Below, in pieces: positions 1 to 8,965 of a stretch of DNA of 55,204 bases. Within the stretch, counting starts at the first letter, position 1. The number at the start of each line of letters is the position of its first letter. Location of the stretch: assembly GCA_051879315.1 (NCBI GenBank), contig JBJELW010000083.1, forward strand, positions 1 through 55,204, read 5' to 3'. A model generated the notes under the pieces. That model ran no database searches. It saw only the letters and a list, made by a program, of their open reading frames with translations, and was not told the DNA's origin. A program made the position numbers and the translations under genes. The DNA is from Roseburia_C sp051879315 (lineage in GTDB: Bacteria > Bacillota > Clostridia > Lachnospirales > Lachnospiraceae).

Positions 1-62
1 TTTCAAAAATATGTCGGAGAGATATATTGACAAATTTCAAATATTGAGATAGGAGTATTCAT

Positions 63-1295
63 ATGAGAAATTGTATTGTTGCACAATCCGGCGGTCCCAC
101 CGTGGCTATCAACGCCAGTCTGGCCGGCGTAATTAAAGGCGTAGCCGATTCCTGCTGTTTTGACAAGGTATACGGCTCCGTGAACGGAATCTTAGGAATA
201 CTGGATAATCACATATTAAATCTTACCGAAACCATTCACTCCCCGGAGCTTTTGGACCAGTTGATCCATACCCCGGCTATGTATCTTGGATCCTGCCGGT
301 TTAAACTCCCCAATTACCGGGACGATGATTCTTCTTACAGCTTCATTTTTAAACAATTTGAGCGGATGGAAATCGCTGCATTCTTTTACATTGGCGGGAA
401 TGACTCCATGGATACCGTGTTGAAGCTTTCCGAATACGGCGCGCAGATCGGCAGTCCTGTACGGATCATTGGTATTCCCAAAACCATTGACAACGACCTG
501 ACGGTGACAGATCACACACCCGGGTTCGGCTCCGCAGCCAAATATATTGCGTCTTCCATTTTAGAGATTGCACACGATACTTTTATCTATGCCGTGAAAA
601 GTGTGACGATCGTGGAAATTATGGGCAGAGATGCCGGATGGCTCACCGCAGCCTCAGCTCTGGCCAGAAACGAATACAATTCCGCGCCTCATCTGATCTA
701 TCTTCCGGAAACAAATTTTGATAAGGATGAATTTCTTTCCGATGTGCGCGATCTGTTGAAAAAACAGGACAATGTGATCGTTGCCGTCTCCGAGGGCATC
801 CATGATGCTTCCGGCAACTATGTAAGCTGCGGCGAGAGCATTGCCGACACCTTTGGCCACAGCCAGCTCAGCGGTGTGGGCAAAGCAATGGAATACCTCA
901 TCAAGGACAACATTAACGTAAAGGTGCGCTCTGTGGAGGTGAATGTGTTACAGCGCTGCGCTGCACATCTGGCCAGTGCCACCGATTTAAAAGAGGCCTT
1001 TGCCTCTGGACAAAAGGCCGTTTCTCTGGCAGAGGAGGGAATCACAGCCGCCATGGTAATCATGAAGCGAAGCTGTAATACCCCGTACTCCATCCAGTAT
1101 GATTATGCAAAGATTGACGGCATTGCCAATGAAGCAAAATCCGTTCCCAGGGAATGGATCAATGACAGAGGCAACGATATACTACAGCCATTGGTTGATT
1201 ATCTTGAGCCCTTGATCCAGGGCGAGCCGGAAATCAAATACAAAAACGGCCTTCCCTGCTATCTGGACGTATCTCATCTGGTGTCTAAGGAATAG
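63..1295 (+). CDS. pfp: 6-phosphofructokinase, PPi-dependent type
   Basis: Phosphorylates fructose 6-phosphate to the 1,6-bisphosphate in cytosolic glycolysis. GGPT (residues 10-13), GGNDS (111-115), PKTIDND (139-145) and MGRDAGW (from 187) give the PFK-A fold. Asp114, where ATP enzymes have Gly, and Lys140 in PKTIDND are the residues known to go with pyrophosphate as donor, so PPi use is inferred. The first acid of the usual GGDD motif is Asn113 here, a departure from the textbook pattern. At 410 aa it is longer than the ATP enzyme (about 320 aa) and fits the PPi group. AGGAG lies 7 nt before the ATG. It is monocistronic and convergent with the next gene. Its promoter lies mostly outside the window. 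Confidence 0.93.
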   Translation: MRNCIVAQSGGPTVAINASLAGVIKGVADSCCFDKVYGSVNGILGILDNHILNLTETIHSPELLDQLIHTPAMYLGSCRFKLPNYRDDDSSYSFIFKQFERMEIAAFFYIGGNDSMDTVLKLSEYGAQIGSPVRIIGIPKTIDNDLTVTDHTPGFGSAAKYIASSILEIAHDTFIYAVKSVTIVEIMGRDAGWLTAASALARNEYNSAPHLIYLPETNFDKDEFLSDVRDLLKKQDNVIVAVSEGIHDASGNYVSCGESIADTFGHSQLSGVGKAMEYLIKDNINVKVRSVEVNVLQRCAAHLASATDLKEAFASGQKAVSLAEEGITAAMVIMKRSCNTPYSIQYDYAKIDGIANEAKSVPREWINDRGNDILQPLVDYLEPLIQGEPEIKYKNGLPCYLDVSHLVSKE

Positions 1296-1311
1296 TTTAG
1301 ACCGCAATGTT

Positions 1312-2313
1312 TTACTGTTTTTCCCGGTCCAGTATTTCAAGGAATCTTCCCACTTCCGCCCAGGCACGCTTGGACTCCGGAAGCAAAAGCTGTGCCATTT
1401 GAAATACATGAAACATTCCCTCATAGACACTGAGACGTACTCTTACCCCCTGACTTTTTGCCTTCTCTGCAACAGTCAGGGAATCACTCAAAAGCATTTC
1501 CAACCCGCCAGCCTGTATCAGCATAGGCGGAAATCCTGTATAATCCCCAAAAATCGGCGACAGATAAGGATCTGTCAGATCATGACTTCCGGCATAGTCC
1601 CTGTTATAGACCAGACTGTCCCGGGTACTGCCAAACAACGGATCCTTATCATAATTATAACGGTATGAATCTCCGCTGGATGTCATGTCAGCCCAGGGCG
1701 ACATGGCAATCACTCCACCGGGCAGCCGGCGTTTCTCATCCTTCAGGTAAAGGCACAATGCCAAAGCCAATCCTCCCCCTGCAGAGTCCCCTGCCACAAC
1801 GATCTGCTCCGGTTCAAAGCCGCAGCGAAGCAGCCAGTCAAAAGCCGCCACCGCATCCTCCAAAGCCGCCGGAAACGGGTGCTCCGGTGCCACACGGTAA
1901 TCAATGGTCAAAACGCTGAGCCCCTTGCCCACTTCACTGTATAACCCGGCAAAATTCCGGTATCCATTATGCATTTTTCCCACATATCCGCCACCGTGCA
2001 GTTGAAGGATTACCCGGTCCTCTCTGGGCATTACCACAGAGGTCAACAGCTCCATGTCAAAATTCGGCATGGAAATTTTCTGCATCAGGAAACAATCCGG
2101 ACATTTCCATGGTGGTTCCACCAGTTTTTGCCGCAGCTCGCCGTTTTGAATCTTCTTTCCGATCAAATGATCCCTTGTCATACGGGTCATCAGATTACAG
2201 ACCATTCTCCCCCGTCTGCTGACCGTATCCTCGTTTTGTGTTTCTACCCCGTCGTTTTTCCCTGTTTCATCCTCCGGAGGAATCTTTTTCTCGAATTTCT
2301 TATTCTCTTCCAT
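1312..2313 (-). CDS. Alpha/beta hydrolase, HSL-type esterase
   Basis: Predicted carboxylesterase/lipase of the hormone-sensitive-lipase group. Seen: oxyanion motif HGGG at 106-109, nucleophile elbow GDSAGG with Ser177, a likely acid at Asp277 and catalytic His302 in GMFHVF. Residues 1-35 are charged and variable, with no signal peptide, so it is probably cytosolic. It is the last gene of a tight cluster: it starts 4 nt after the zinc-ribbon membrane protein, which overlaps the acyltransferase gene. That context suggests it hydrolyses or edits an ester made by the acyltransferase. The substrate cannot be read from the sequence. Confidence 0.85.
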   Translation of the reverse strand: MEENKKFEKKIPPEDETGKNDGVETQNEDTVSRRGRMVCNLMTRMTRDHLIGKKIQNGELRQKLVEPPWKCPDCFLMQKISMPNFDMELLTSVVMPREDRVILQLHGGGYVGKMHNGYRNFAGLYSEVGKGLSVLTIDYRVAPEHPFPAALEDAVAAFDWLLRCGFEPEQIVVAGDSAGGGLALALCLYLKDEKRRLPGGVIAMSPWADMTSSGDSYRYNYDKDPLFGSTRDSLVYNRDYAGSHDLTDPYLSPIFGDYTGFPPMLIQAGGLEMLLSDSLTVAEKAKSQGVRVRLSVYEGMFHVFQMAQLLLPESKRAWAEVGRFLEILDREKQ

Positions 2314-2317
2314 TTCT

Positions 2318-2983
2318 CTACCTTACATGAAATCTTCTTTTCAATTCCGTTCTTGCCCGCCGGTCTCCGATGATCAGGGTTCCCAAAAACAAAAACAGCG
2401 AAACACCAAAAGCAACCACACTTAAAACCGGAAGCGTAATCCAGTGAATCAGGCAAAACAGTCCCGGCACCAGGCTGCACACCACCATCCACAACTGGAG
2501 TGGCAGATAGCTCTGCCAATTCCGTAAATTCACAAACATCAGGACAAAAATTCCCAGATCCAGCACCAAAATTGCCCCCGGGAGCACAAAATTCAACGCC
2601 CACCCGCGATAACCGGTTACCCAGTCGATAAGGAGAAGATAAAGGATAGATACCAAGGTCATTCCCATCATCTTCACCCGATATCCGCTGTTGCCCAAAA
2701 TCACAAAGCGGAAAACCAGATACACGTAAACCAGGCCTGCATCCACAATGAAACTCCACCAGAACCCGTTCGTGCATGCATAATTGATATAAGTCACCAC
2801 CGCAGCAATAACGATGATCAAAAACAACATAACATTAGACACCATACGCATTTTTTTAGTAAAAAAACGTACGTCGGGATAAAAATTCTCGCTGCTGTCA
2901 TCCTGTTCAATGACATTGTGACACAGAGGACAAACACTGCTCTCATCCCTGATGTCTACATGACAAACTTTACATTTACTCAT
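2318..2983 (-). CDS. Zinc-ribbon membrane protein (DUF6320-like)
   Basis: About 221 aa. The N-terminus has two CxxC knuckles (Cys4/Cys7 and Cys18/Cys21), a zinc ribbon. Six or so hydrophobic helices follow from about residue 48. The end is basic. I recognise it as the DUF6320 type often found beside condensation-fold acyltransferases in Clostridia; the function is unknown. The ATG at 2983 was chosen over an upstream one because GGAG stands 6-7 nt before it. The start lies inside the end of the acyltransferase gene (8-nt overlap), so translation is probably coupled. A membrane partner or transporter for the product of the neighbouring enzymes is an inference only. Confidence 0.75.
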   Translation of the reverse strand: MSKCKVCHVDIRDESSVCPLCHNVIEQDDSSENFYPDVRFFTKKMRMVSNVMLFLIIVIAAVVTYINYACTNGFWWSFIVDAGLVYVYLVFRFVILGNSGYRVKMMGMTLVSILYLLLIDWVTGYRGWALNFVLPGAILVLDLGIFVLMFVNLRNWQSYLPLQLWMVVCSLVPGLFCLIHWITLPVLSVVAFGVSLFLFLGTLIIGDRRARTELKRRFHVR

Positions 2984-4358
2984 AATACGCTCCATTACTC
3001 TCTATACTGACACTGATTCCATCCTCAGCCAACTTTCGGAAAAAACATTTCTGTATGGATGTATCCCGCAAGATAGAACTGAAGGTAAATACCAGCGTAT
3101 CCCCATAGGAACAGATAGTTCCCTTGATATCCTGGCCTTTTGACATAGCGAGAAACGCGTGAAAAGATTGGATATAAGGCTGATACTCATCTGCCACCTT
3201 GATATTCCCGATATTGGTCACGGTGGAGGTATTGGCCAGCGCTGCAGAAGTATATACATATCGGATAGCAATATTTTTAAGAGGCAGCGGCACCGCCCTG
3301 GCTATCAAATGCTTTTCATTGGAAACATTGTAGGAAAAAAGTTCTTCCAGATGTTCCTTTGTAATCTGACTGCGCAGACTTTCCGTCACCGCCGCCAGAA
3401 CAGTTTCAAAACTCTCATTTTCGTTCTCCGCCGCGTATTCCGCCGAAACCATAATAAAAAAGTTCTTTGTGGTAATAGACTTAAAATACGGCCGCAGATT
3501 CACCGGCACTGCAACACGAATGGGGCGTTTTGACGGCATGCCATGGAGATACTCCTGATACACGGACCAGACAAACACTGCCACCAGATATTCATTGATA
3601 CTGACCTGATATCTGTGGCAGACATCCTTTAATCCGGACACGGGCATGCTTCCATGTATCACACCCAGCTCTTCCTTGCGCAGATATTCTCCTTTAACCA
3701 GATATGCTTTTTTAGTCTTATAGCCCTTTGCGTGACTTTTGTGATAATTTTTCAAAAAGCTGTCTTCCCGGTTCAAAGAAGTATCACTGTTCAACTGATC
3801 CCCCATCTGCTCCCGCAGAGCCGGGTGTGCCAACCGCAAATACTGGTAGGTCAATTCTTTCAGGAAATTGATTCCCCCCATTCCGTCGGTAAGCACATGG
3901 AACACTTCCAGATTGATACGTTTTTTATAATAGCTCACCCGGAACAGATAACTCCGGTTTTTATTCTGATGGATAAACCGGCAGGGAAATTCCTTCTCCT
4001 CTTCCACCACGGGTGCCGGCTTTCCGTTTTCCTCAAAATAATACCAGAACATTCCCTGACGCAGCCTGAGATTGAAGCCCGCCATTTTAGGCAACACCAT
4101 ATTCAGCGCTTCCTGCAAAATCTCCGGGTCAATATTCTCCGTCAACGTCACTGCAATCCGATACACATTGCTCATGGACTCCCCGGCAATCACCGGGAAA
4201 ATATGTGCGGTATTGTCCAGCTTATCCCATCGTATCTCACCGCGGGATGACTTTATATGTTGTTCCCTTTTTTCTCGCTTTTCTTTCTTTTCGGCCTGTT
4301 TCAGTGCCTGTTTTTGAAGTTTTTCTTCTTTACTTTTTTTCATAGCTTTCTTACTCAT
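2976..4358 (-). CDS. Condensation-fold acyltransferase (alcohol acetyltransferase-like)
   Basis: 460 aa. It carries the HxxxDG active-site motif of the chloramphenicol acetyltransferase/condensation superfamily: His154 to Asp158-Gly159 in the stretch HVLTDGMGG. The first 35 residues are extremely Lys/Glu-rich, probably a flexible or membrane-surface tail. No carrier-protein or adenylation domain is fused, so it is a stand-alone acyl transferase rather than an NRPS piece. It overlaps the regulator upstream by 8 nt and the zinc-ribbon protein downstream by 8 nt, a tightly coupled unit. No clear SD precedes the ATG, which fits coupling. PapA-type or wax-ester-type substrates are possible; none is proven. 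Confidence 0.78.
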   Translation of the reverse strand: MSKKAMKKSKEEKLQKQALKQAEKKEKREKREQHIKSSRGEIRWDKLDNTAHIFPVIAGESMSNVYRIAVTLTENIDPEILQEALNMVLPKMAGFNLRLRQGMFWYYFEENGKPAPVVEEEKEFPCRFIHQNKNRSYLFRVSYYKKRINLEVFHVLTDGMGGINFLKELTYQYLRLAHPALREQMGDQLNSDTSLNREDSFLKNYHKSHAKGYKTKKAYLVKGEYLRKEELGVIHGSMPVSGLKDVCHRYQVSINEYLVAVFVWSVYQEYLHGMPSKRPIRVAVPVNLRPYFKSITTKNFFIMVSAEYAAENENESFETVLAAVTESLRSQITKEHLEELFSYNVSNEKHLIARAVPLPLKNIAIRYVYTSAALANTSTVTNIGNIKVADEYQPYIQSFHAFLAMSKGQDIKGTICSYGDTLVFTFSSILRDTSIQKCFFRKLAEDGISVSIESNGAYYE

Positions 4359-5418
4359 GATTCATATGCGCCACCACCATCATAGCAATCTTAAAAGTCA
4401 TGGCATCTTCAAATTTGCGGATATCAAGTCCGATGATTTTTTCCAACCGCTCCAGGCGATACACCAACGTATTTCTGTGGATATACAGCTGTCTGGCTGT
4501 TTCCGAGATATTCAGGTTGTTATCAAAAAACTTTTGTATTGTATTAAGGGTCTCCTCGTCCAGATCCAGCGGACGATCTCCAAACACTTCCTTTATGAAC
4601 ATTTCACACAGACTCATGGGAATCTGATAAATCAATCTTCCAATGCCCAACTTGCTGTAGGAAATGGTGCTCTCTTCGGCATAAAAAATATTTCCCACTT
4701 CCAGGGCCATTTTCGCTTCCTGGTAGGACCGTGCAATGTCCGGCAAAGTGTCCACAAAATTACCATATCCAACCCGCACCTTCACCATAGCATCGGTCTG
4801 AAGATTATCCACTATCTGCTTGGCCAGAATCAGTGCATCTTCATCTCCGTTCATGTCAGATGCCTGCTTGATCAGAACCACATTCTGTTCATCCACCTCT
4901 GTAACAAAATCCTTGCTGTGATCTGCCACAAGATTTTTCACAAGTTCCACGATCAAGGGGTCCTTTTTCCCTTCCACCTCAATCACATAAACCAGACGCT
5001 TTGCCTGCTCAATATGTAGTTTCTTGGCTTTGTTATACATATCTACCACAAGCATATTGCCCAACAGAATATTCTGCATAAGACTATTCTTATCGGATTG
5101 TTCCCGATTATTCAACAGATAATTCCGCAGCTGGCAAACCGTCAGTCGTCCCACCATATAGGCTTCATCGCTGCCTGCCTTAGCCAACAGGATATACTCC
5201 AATTCCTGTTCCACAGTCACTTTAAAAAAATGATAACCTGCTAAAACCTGAATTTCTGCCATGGAACCAGCAAAATCCAGCACTTCACGCCCCAAATCCA
5301 CGGAATCCCGCATTGTGCTGGCTATGAACTTACCCTTTTCATCATACAGCAATAATTCCGTCTTTGAAATTTCACTAATTTCCTGCAGCATATTCTGTAT
5401 TTTGTGATTTGATATCAT
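4351..5418 (-). CDS. PucR/CdaR-family transcriptional regulator
   Basis: About 355 aa. The N-terminal half looks like a sensory domain. The middle resembles the GGDEF-like region of CdaR proteins, and the C-terminus carries the PucR-type HTH (motif NISETARQLYIHRNTLVYRL). Such proteins sense small carboxylates or metabolites. The start at 5418 was chosen because a purine-rich SD (AAGAGG) precedes it. An upstream ATG at 5472 falls inside the terminator of the previous gene and cannot be used. It is first in the unit with the acyltransferase, DUF6320 and esterase genes and overlaps the next gene by 8 nt, so it likely controls that unit. Confidence 0.82.
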   Translation of the reverse strand: MISNHKIQNMLQEISEISKTELLLYDEKGKFIASTMRDSVDLGREVLDFAGSMAEIQVLAGYHFFKVTVEQELEYILLAKAGSDEAYMVGRLTVCQLRNYLLNNREQSDKNSLMQNILLGNMLVVDMYNKAKKLHIEQAKRLVYVIEVEGKKDPLIVELVKNLVADHSKDFVTEVDEQNVVLIKQASDMNGDEDALILAKQIVDNLQTDAMVKVRVGYGNFVDTLPDIARSYQEAKMALEVGNIFYAEESTISYSKLGIGRLIYQIPMSLCEMFIKEVFGDRPLDLDEETLNTIQKFFDNNLNISETARQLYIHRNTLVYRLERLEKIIGLDIRKFEDAMTFKIAMMVVAHMNHE

Positions 5419-5448
5419 ACAACAGCCTCTTTTCCTCGTCACCATAAC

Positions 5449-5480
5449 AAAAAGCCCGAGCGCATTTAGCACCCGGGCTC
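5449..5480 (-). terminator. Rho-independent terminator after the sugar-ABC ATPase
   Basis: On the minus strand AGCCCGGGTGC and GCGCTCGGGCT-type arms pair around a short loop and are followed by TTTTT. It sits 29 nt after the stop of the ATPase gene. Confidence 0.88.
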
Positions 5481-5508
5481 TCGCACTAACTTATTAAATT
5501 GTACTGAA

Positions 5509-6621
5509 TTAGTTGGTAATTGTCAATTCAGTCTCTTTATCAAATACATGAATCTTCTCAGGATCGAATGCAAGCTTGATATGGTCACCAAGACGAGCCG
5601 GTGTTCTGGAATCTACTCTTGCAGTCATGTTAGATCCAGCAAAGCTGAAGTATAACAATACCTCTGCACCTAATAACTCATATCCGGTTATATCTGTCTC
5701 GATGCTGCTCTCCTTGAATGTATCGATCATAATCTGGGAATCATCGATATCCTCAGGTCTGATACCCATTACAACGGTCTTTCCGTCATAGCCGCCCTCG
5801 ATGAGCTTCTTAGACTTGCCTGCTGATAATGTGATAACTGTATCCTGCATCTCTAAAATAGCCTTGTCTCCATCGATGTGACACTCAGCATCCACAAAGT
5901 TCATCTGAGGTGATCCGATGAATCCTGCTACGAACAGGTTGTTCGGCTGATTGTATAACTTCTGAGGAGAATCTACCTGCATGATAACACCGTCTTTTAA
6001 TACAACGATTCTGGTTCCCAGTGTCATAGCCTCTGTCTGATCATGTGTTACATAGATGATGGTAGCACCTAATCTCTGATGTAATGCAGCGATCTCAGAT
6101 CTCATCTGTACACGGAGCTTAGCATCCAGGTTGGATAACGGCTCATCCATCAGGAATACCTTAGGATTACGAACGATGGCACGACCCATGGCCACACGCT
6201 GTCTCTGTCCACCGGACAAAGCCTTCGGCTTACGGTCTAACAGTTTCTCCAGATCAAGGATCTTAGCTGCCTCTTCAACCTTTTTCTTAATCTCGTCCTT
6301 CGGTACCTTTCTTAACTTTAATCCAAATGCCATATTGTCAAATACAGTCATATGCGGATACAATGCGTAGTTCTGGAATACCATGGCGATATCTCTGTCC
6401 TTAGGCTCTACGTCATTTACCACTCTTCCATCGATGGATAACTCTCCGGAAGAAATATCCTCCAGACCTGCGATCATACGAAGTGTGGTAGACTTACCAC
6501 ATCCGGAAGGTCCTACGAAGATGATGAACTCTTTGTCCTCAACCTCAAGGTTGAAATCTGTTACGGCCTTAAATCCGTTCGGGTATACTTTGCAAATGTT
6601 CTTCAATGATAAACTTGCCAT
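5509..6621 (-). CDS. msmX: Multi-sugar ABC importer ATPase (MsmX/UgpC type)
   Basis: 370 aa cytosolic ATPase of carbohydrate uptake-1 importers. Walker A is GPSGCGKST at 37-45, the signature LSGGQ and Walker B VFLMDEP follow, and a C-terminal OB-like regulatory domain spans about 240-370. No permease or binding-protein gene is nearby, which matches MsmX-type proteins that energise several sugar importers encoded elsewhere. AGGAGG precedes the ATG. It is monocistronic, with its own terminator. Confidence 0.93.
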   Translation of the reverse strand: MASLSLKNICKVYPNGFKAVTDFNLEVEDKEFIIFVGPSGCGKSTTLRMIAGLEDISSGELSIDGRVVNDVEPKDRDIAMVFQNYALYPHMTVFDNMAFGLKLRKVPKDEIKKKVEEAAKILDLEKLLDRKPKALSGGQRQRVAMGRAIVRNPKVFLMDEPLSNLDAKLRVQMRSEIAALHQRLGATIIYVTHDQTEAMTLGTRIVVLKDGVIMQVDSPQKLYNQPNNLFVAGFIGSPQMNFVDAECHIDGDKAILEMQDTVITLSAGKSKKLIEGGYDGKTVVMGIRPEDIDDSQIMIDTFKESSIETDITGYELLGAEVLLYFSFAGSNMTARVDSRTPARLGDHIKLAFDPEKIHVFDKETELTITN

Positions 6622-6718
6622 TACAATAAACCTCCTGTGTTACATGTTGTACTCTCTTTTTGTGATCACTTTTCTATGTATTGGATCACCTGCACGTTTA
6701 CTGTTCCATGATAACGTA

Positions 6719-6746
6719 AATCCTTGCATTTGACTATGCAAGGATT
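6719..6746. repeat. Perfect 11-bp inverted repeat
   Basis: AATCCTTGCAT and ATGCAAGGATT are separated by 6 nt, in the 235-nt spacer between the phosphoribosyltransferase and sugar-ATPase genes. Neither strand has a proper U-run after it, so it may be an operator or a leader hairpin. The rest of the spacer (6622-6856) shows only a small unsupported ORF. Confidence 0.6.
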
Positions 6747-6856
6747 CCACAATTTTTCCTGTTTTTTTTGTTAGTTCTACCCAAGAAAGCGGGTAATTTT
6801 TTTCTTTTCCGTCAAAGTAACGAAAACGCACTTTCATTTTGGACATTCTGACGAAA

Positions 6857-7501
6857 TCAGAGTTTTGAATAGCCGTATCCGTTTACCATAGCCTCCAGTT
6901 TCTCGCCCTTCGCACAATAAGGACACTCGTTCTGGCTATAGGCCTGATAATTAGGCACATCTTCACCATTGAAAATGGTCTGGATCTTCTGTCCTTCCAC
7001 TGCAGGAACGGTGGAAAAGATGGACGCAACCGCTTGAACGGTTCCTCCGTAATACCGGATACATTCCATGCTGCGTCGGATGGTCTCACCTGTGGTGGTG
7101 GTATCCAGAAGAAGTACCACATGCTTGCCATTTATCATATGTTTCGTGTTATCGCGGAAAATGATCTGATTGTTGCTGTTTACTTCCGGAGAAACCACAT
7201 AAATAGTCTGATGCTGATTGATGGACATGACATGCATCTGCTGATATTGTTCTGCCAAAAATGCACCGATTACTTCCGTCCCATCCATGCACACAATCGT
7301 ATCCACATAGCCGGCATAATCATAGGTTTTTGAAGCTAAAACCTTTGCCACTTCCTTCGCCTCATTGACACGGGTTTTCATAGTGGTCACATCAATATAA
7401 TAATTAATGTGCGAGTGACTGGTGGAAAAATGTCCCGGCACTGCATGCAACGCCAGTTTGCTGCTTTCCTTTGCATAAAATTTTACCATACGTTCTTCCA
7501 T
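6857..7501 (-). CDS. Phosphoribosyltransferase (orotate PRTase-like)
   Basis: 214 aa type I PRTase. The PRPP-binding loop is recognisable as VVLLLDTTTTGETI in the middle of the protein. An unusual C-terminal extension holds a CPYCAKG cysteine pair, perhaps a metal knuckle. It is often annotated as orotate phosphoribosyltransferase, but the CxxC tail differs from classical PyrE, so I leave out the symbol. It is the last gene of the plsY-gpsA-dut unit and starts 12 nt after dut with a strong AAGGAGG SD. A nucleotide salvage or pyrimidine role fits the dut neighbour. Confidence 0.8.
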   Translation of the reverse strand: MEERMVKFYAKESSKLALHAVPGHFSTSHSHINYYIDVTTMKTRVNEAKEVAKVLASKTYDYAGYVDTIVCMDGTEVIGAFLAEQYQQMHVMSINQHQTIYVVSPEVNSNNQIIFRDNTKHMINGKHVVLLLDTTTTGETIRRSMECIRYYGGTVQAVASIFSTVPAVEGQKIQTIFNGEDVPNYQAYSQNECPYCAKGEKLEAMVNGYGYSKL

Positions 7502-7513
7502 TGTTTATCCTCC

Positions 7514-7948
7514 TTACCTTGTACCTGTACTGCCAAATCCACCACGATTGGCATTGCCAAGTGCTGCTACCTCTTCAAATTCGATCTGTGGCTGATTTTT
7601 ATAAATCCGAAACTGCGCAATCCGGTCATTTACATGAATGACCGTGTCACGCATGGCCAGTGCAGGCATCCGCCACATATCCTCATCCCCGCAATAGGAA
7701 CCGTCGATAATTCCACAGCTGTTGGTCTGAATGATACCAAAATTTTTAAAAGTGGAGCTGCGGGGTACCAGATGAGCCTCATACCCCTCCGGCAGCTGCA
7801 TAGCCACACCAAGGGGAATCAGTTTAAACTCCCCCGCCTTCATGGAAACCTCCTCGGAAGCCCTCAGGTCTATCCAGTCGGATTTTCCATCAATATAAGT
7901 CAGTTTCTCGATCTGATCCGAAAAATATTTGATTTTGATCGTTTCCAT
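7514..7948 (-). CDS. dut: dUTP diphosphatase
   Basis: 144 aa trimeric dUTPase that removes dUTP and supplies dUMP for thymidylate synthesis. Motifs in order: LVPRSSTFKN (motif 2), a uracil-pocket stretch with GIIDGSYCGDEDMW (motif 3), DRIAQFRI (motif 4) and the C-terminal GFGSTGTR arm (motif 5). The start at 7948 has GGGAG 8 nt upstream. An in-frame ATG at 7963 lacks an SD and would overlap gpsA. ung, also a uracil-exclusion enzyme, lies 18 kb away. Confidence 0.92.
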   Translation of the reverse strand: METIKIKYFSDQIEKLTYIDGKSDWIDLRASEEVSMKAGEFKLIPLGVAMQLPEGYEAHLVPRSSTFKNFGIIQTNSCGIIDGSYCGDEDMWRMPALAMRDTVIHVNDRIAQFRIYKNQPQIEFEEVAALGNANRGGFGSTGTR

Positions 7949-7953
7949 TTTCT

Positions 7954-8964
7954 TTACTCCCATTCCAAATCGTCATGTTCTGCCTTTTTATCACGGAGCA
8001 TCAATTCTAAAACTCCCTGTTTTACCGGTTTATTCTCAAAAAGCACGGCATTAACCTGTTCAATGATAGGCAGGGCCACATGATATTTCTGTGCCAGAGC
8101 CATGGCTGCCTTGGCGGAATAAACCCCTTCCACCACCATTTTTACTTCATCCATGGCCTGCTCCATACTATATCCCTGTCCCATGAGATAACCTGCTCTC
8201 CGGTTCCGGCTGTGCTTGCTGGCGCAGGTGACAATCAGATCACCAATGCCGGTAAGTCCGTTTAATGTTTCCTGTTTTGCTCCCATGGCAACAGCCAGAC
8301 GGGACATCTCTGAAATGCCCCTGGTAATCAACGCTGCCTTGGTATTATCTCCGTAACCCAATCCGTCTGCCATTCCCGCAGCCAGAGCAATCACATTTTT
8401 AAGAGATGCACCCAGTTCCATTCCCAGTACATCCGGGCTGGTGTAAATGCGAAGCACTTCATTCATAAATGTGCTCTGCACCAATTCCGCTGTCTCACGT
8501 TTTGCCGCTCCTGCCACAAGGATTGTGGGCAGACCCACACCCACTTCCTCCGCATGGCTGGGACCACAGAGAACCGCCACCTGGCACTGCGGGATTTCTT
8601 CTTTAATGATCTGTGACAGAGTCATCAGGGTATTTTCCTCAATTCCCTTTGCCACACTGACAATAAGCTGTCCTTCCTCCACATAGGGCTTCATGGAAGC
8701 CGCTGTAGATCTGGTAAAAGGGGATGGCACCGCCAAAACCAGCATATCCTTTCCCCGGACCGCCTGCTCTATGTCTGTGGTGAACTCCATATCCTCCGCA
8801 AGTTTCACTCCAGGCAGTTTTTCCACCTGCTCATGTTTTTCGGAAAGCATGGTAATCTCCGCCTCAATGGCAGACCAGATGCATACCTCATGTCCATTGT
8901 TATGCAATACTACCGACAGAGCTGTTCCCCAGCTTCCTGCTCCAATCACACTAACCTTCGCCAT
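7954..8964 (-). CDS. gpsA: Glycerol-3-phosphate dehydrogenase [NAD(P)+]
   Basis: 336 aa. Makes sn-glycerol 3-phosphate from dihydroxyacetone phosphate for phospholipids. The N-terminal Rossmann motif is GAGSWGTAL (8-16). CGPSHAEEV and a Lys-containing helical C-terminal domain follow. It starts one base after plsY ends, with AGGAG upstream. PlsY next door uses its product, so the two steps are made together. Confidence 0.95.
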   Translation of the reverse strand: MAKVSVIGAGSWGTALSVVLHNNGHEVCIWSAIEAEITMLSEKHEQVEKLPGVKLAEDMEFTTDIEQAVRGKDMLVLAVPSPFTRSTAASMKPYVEEGQLIVSVAKGIEENTLMTLSQIIKEEIPQCQVAVLCGPSHAEEVGVGLPTILVAGAAKRETAELVQSTFMNEVLRIYTSPDVLGMELGASLKNVIALAAGMADGLGYGDNTKAALITRGISEMSRLAVAMGAKQETLNGLTGIGDLIVTCASKHSRNRRAGYLMGQGYSMEQAMDEVKMVVEGVYSAKAAMALAQKYHVALPIIEQVNAVLFENKPVKQGVLELMLRDKKAEHDDLEWE

Positions 8965-8965
8965 A

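Noticed and set aside
5418..5472. Longer start for the PucR-type regulator
   Set aside because: The ATG at 5472 lies in the upstream terminator hairpin; the SD fits 5418.
6640..6846. 68-codon minus-strand ORF between the phosphoribosyltransferase and sugar-ATPase genes
   Set aside because: No SD at either ATG, no recognisable family, and a perfect inverted repeat runs through its middle.
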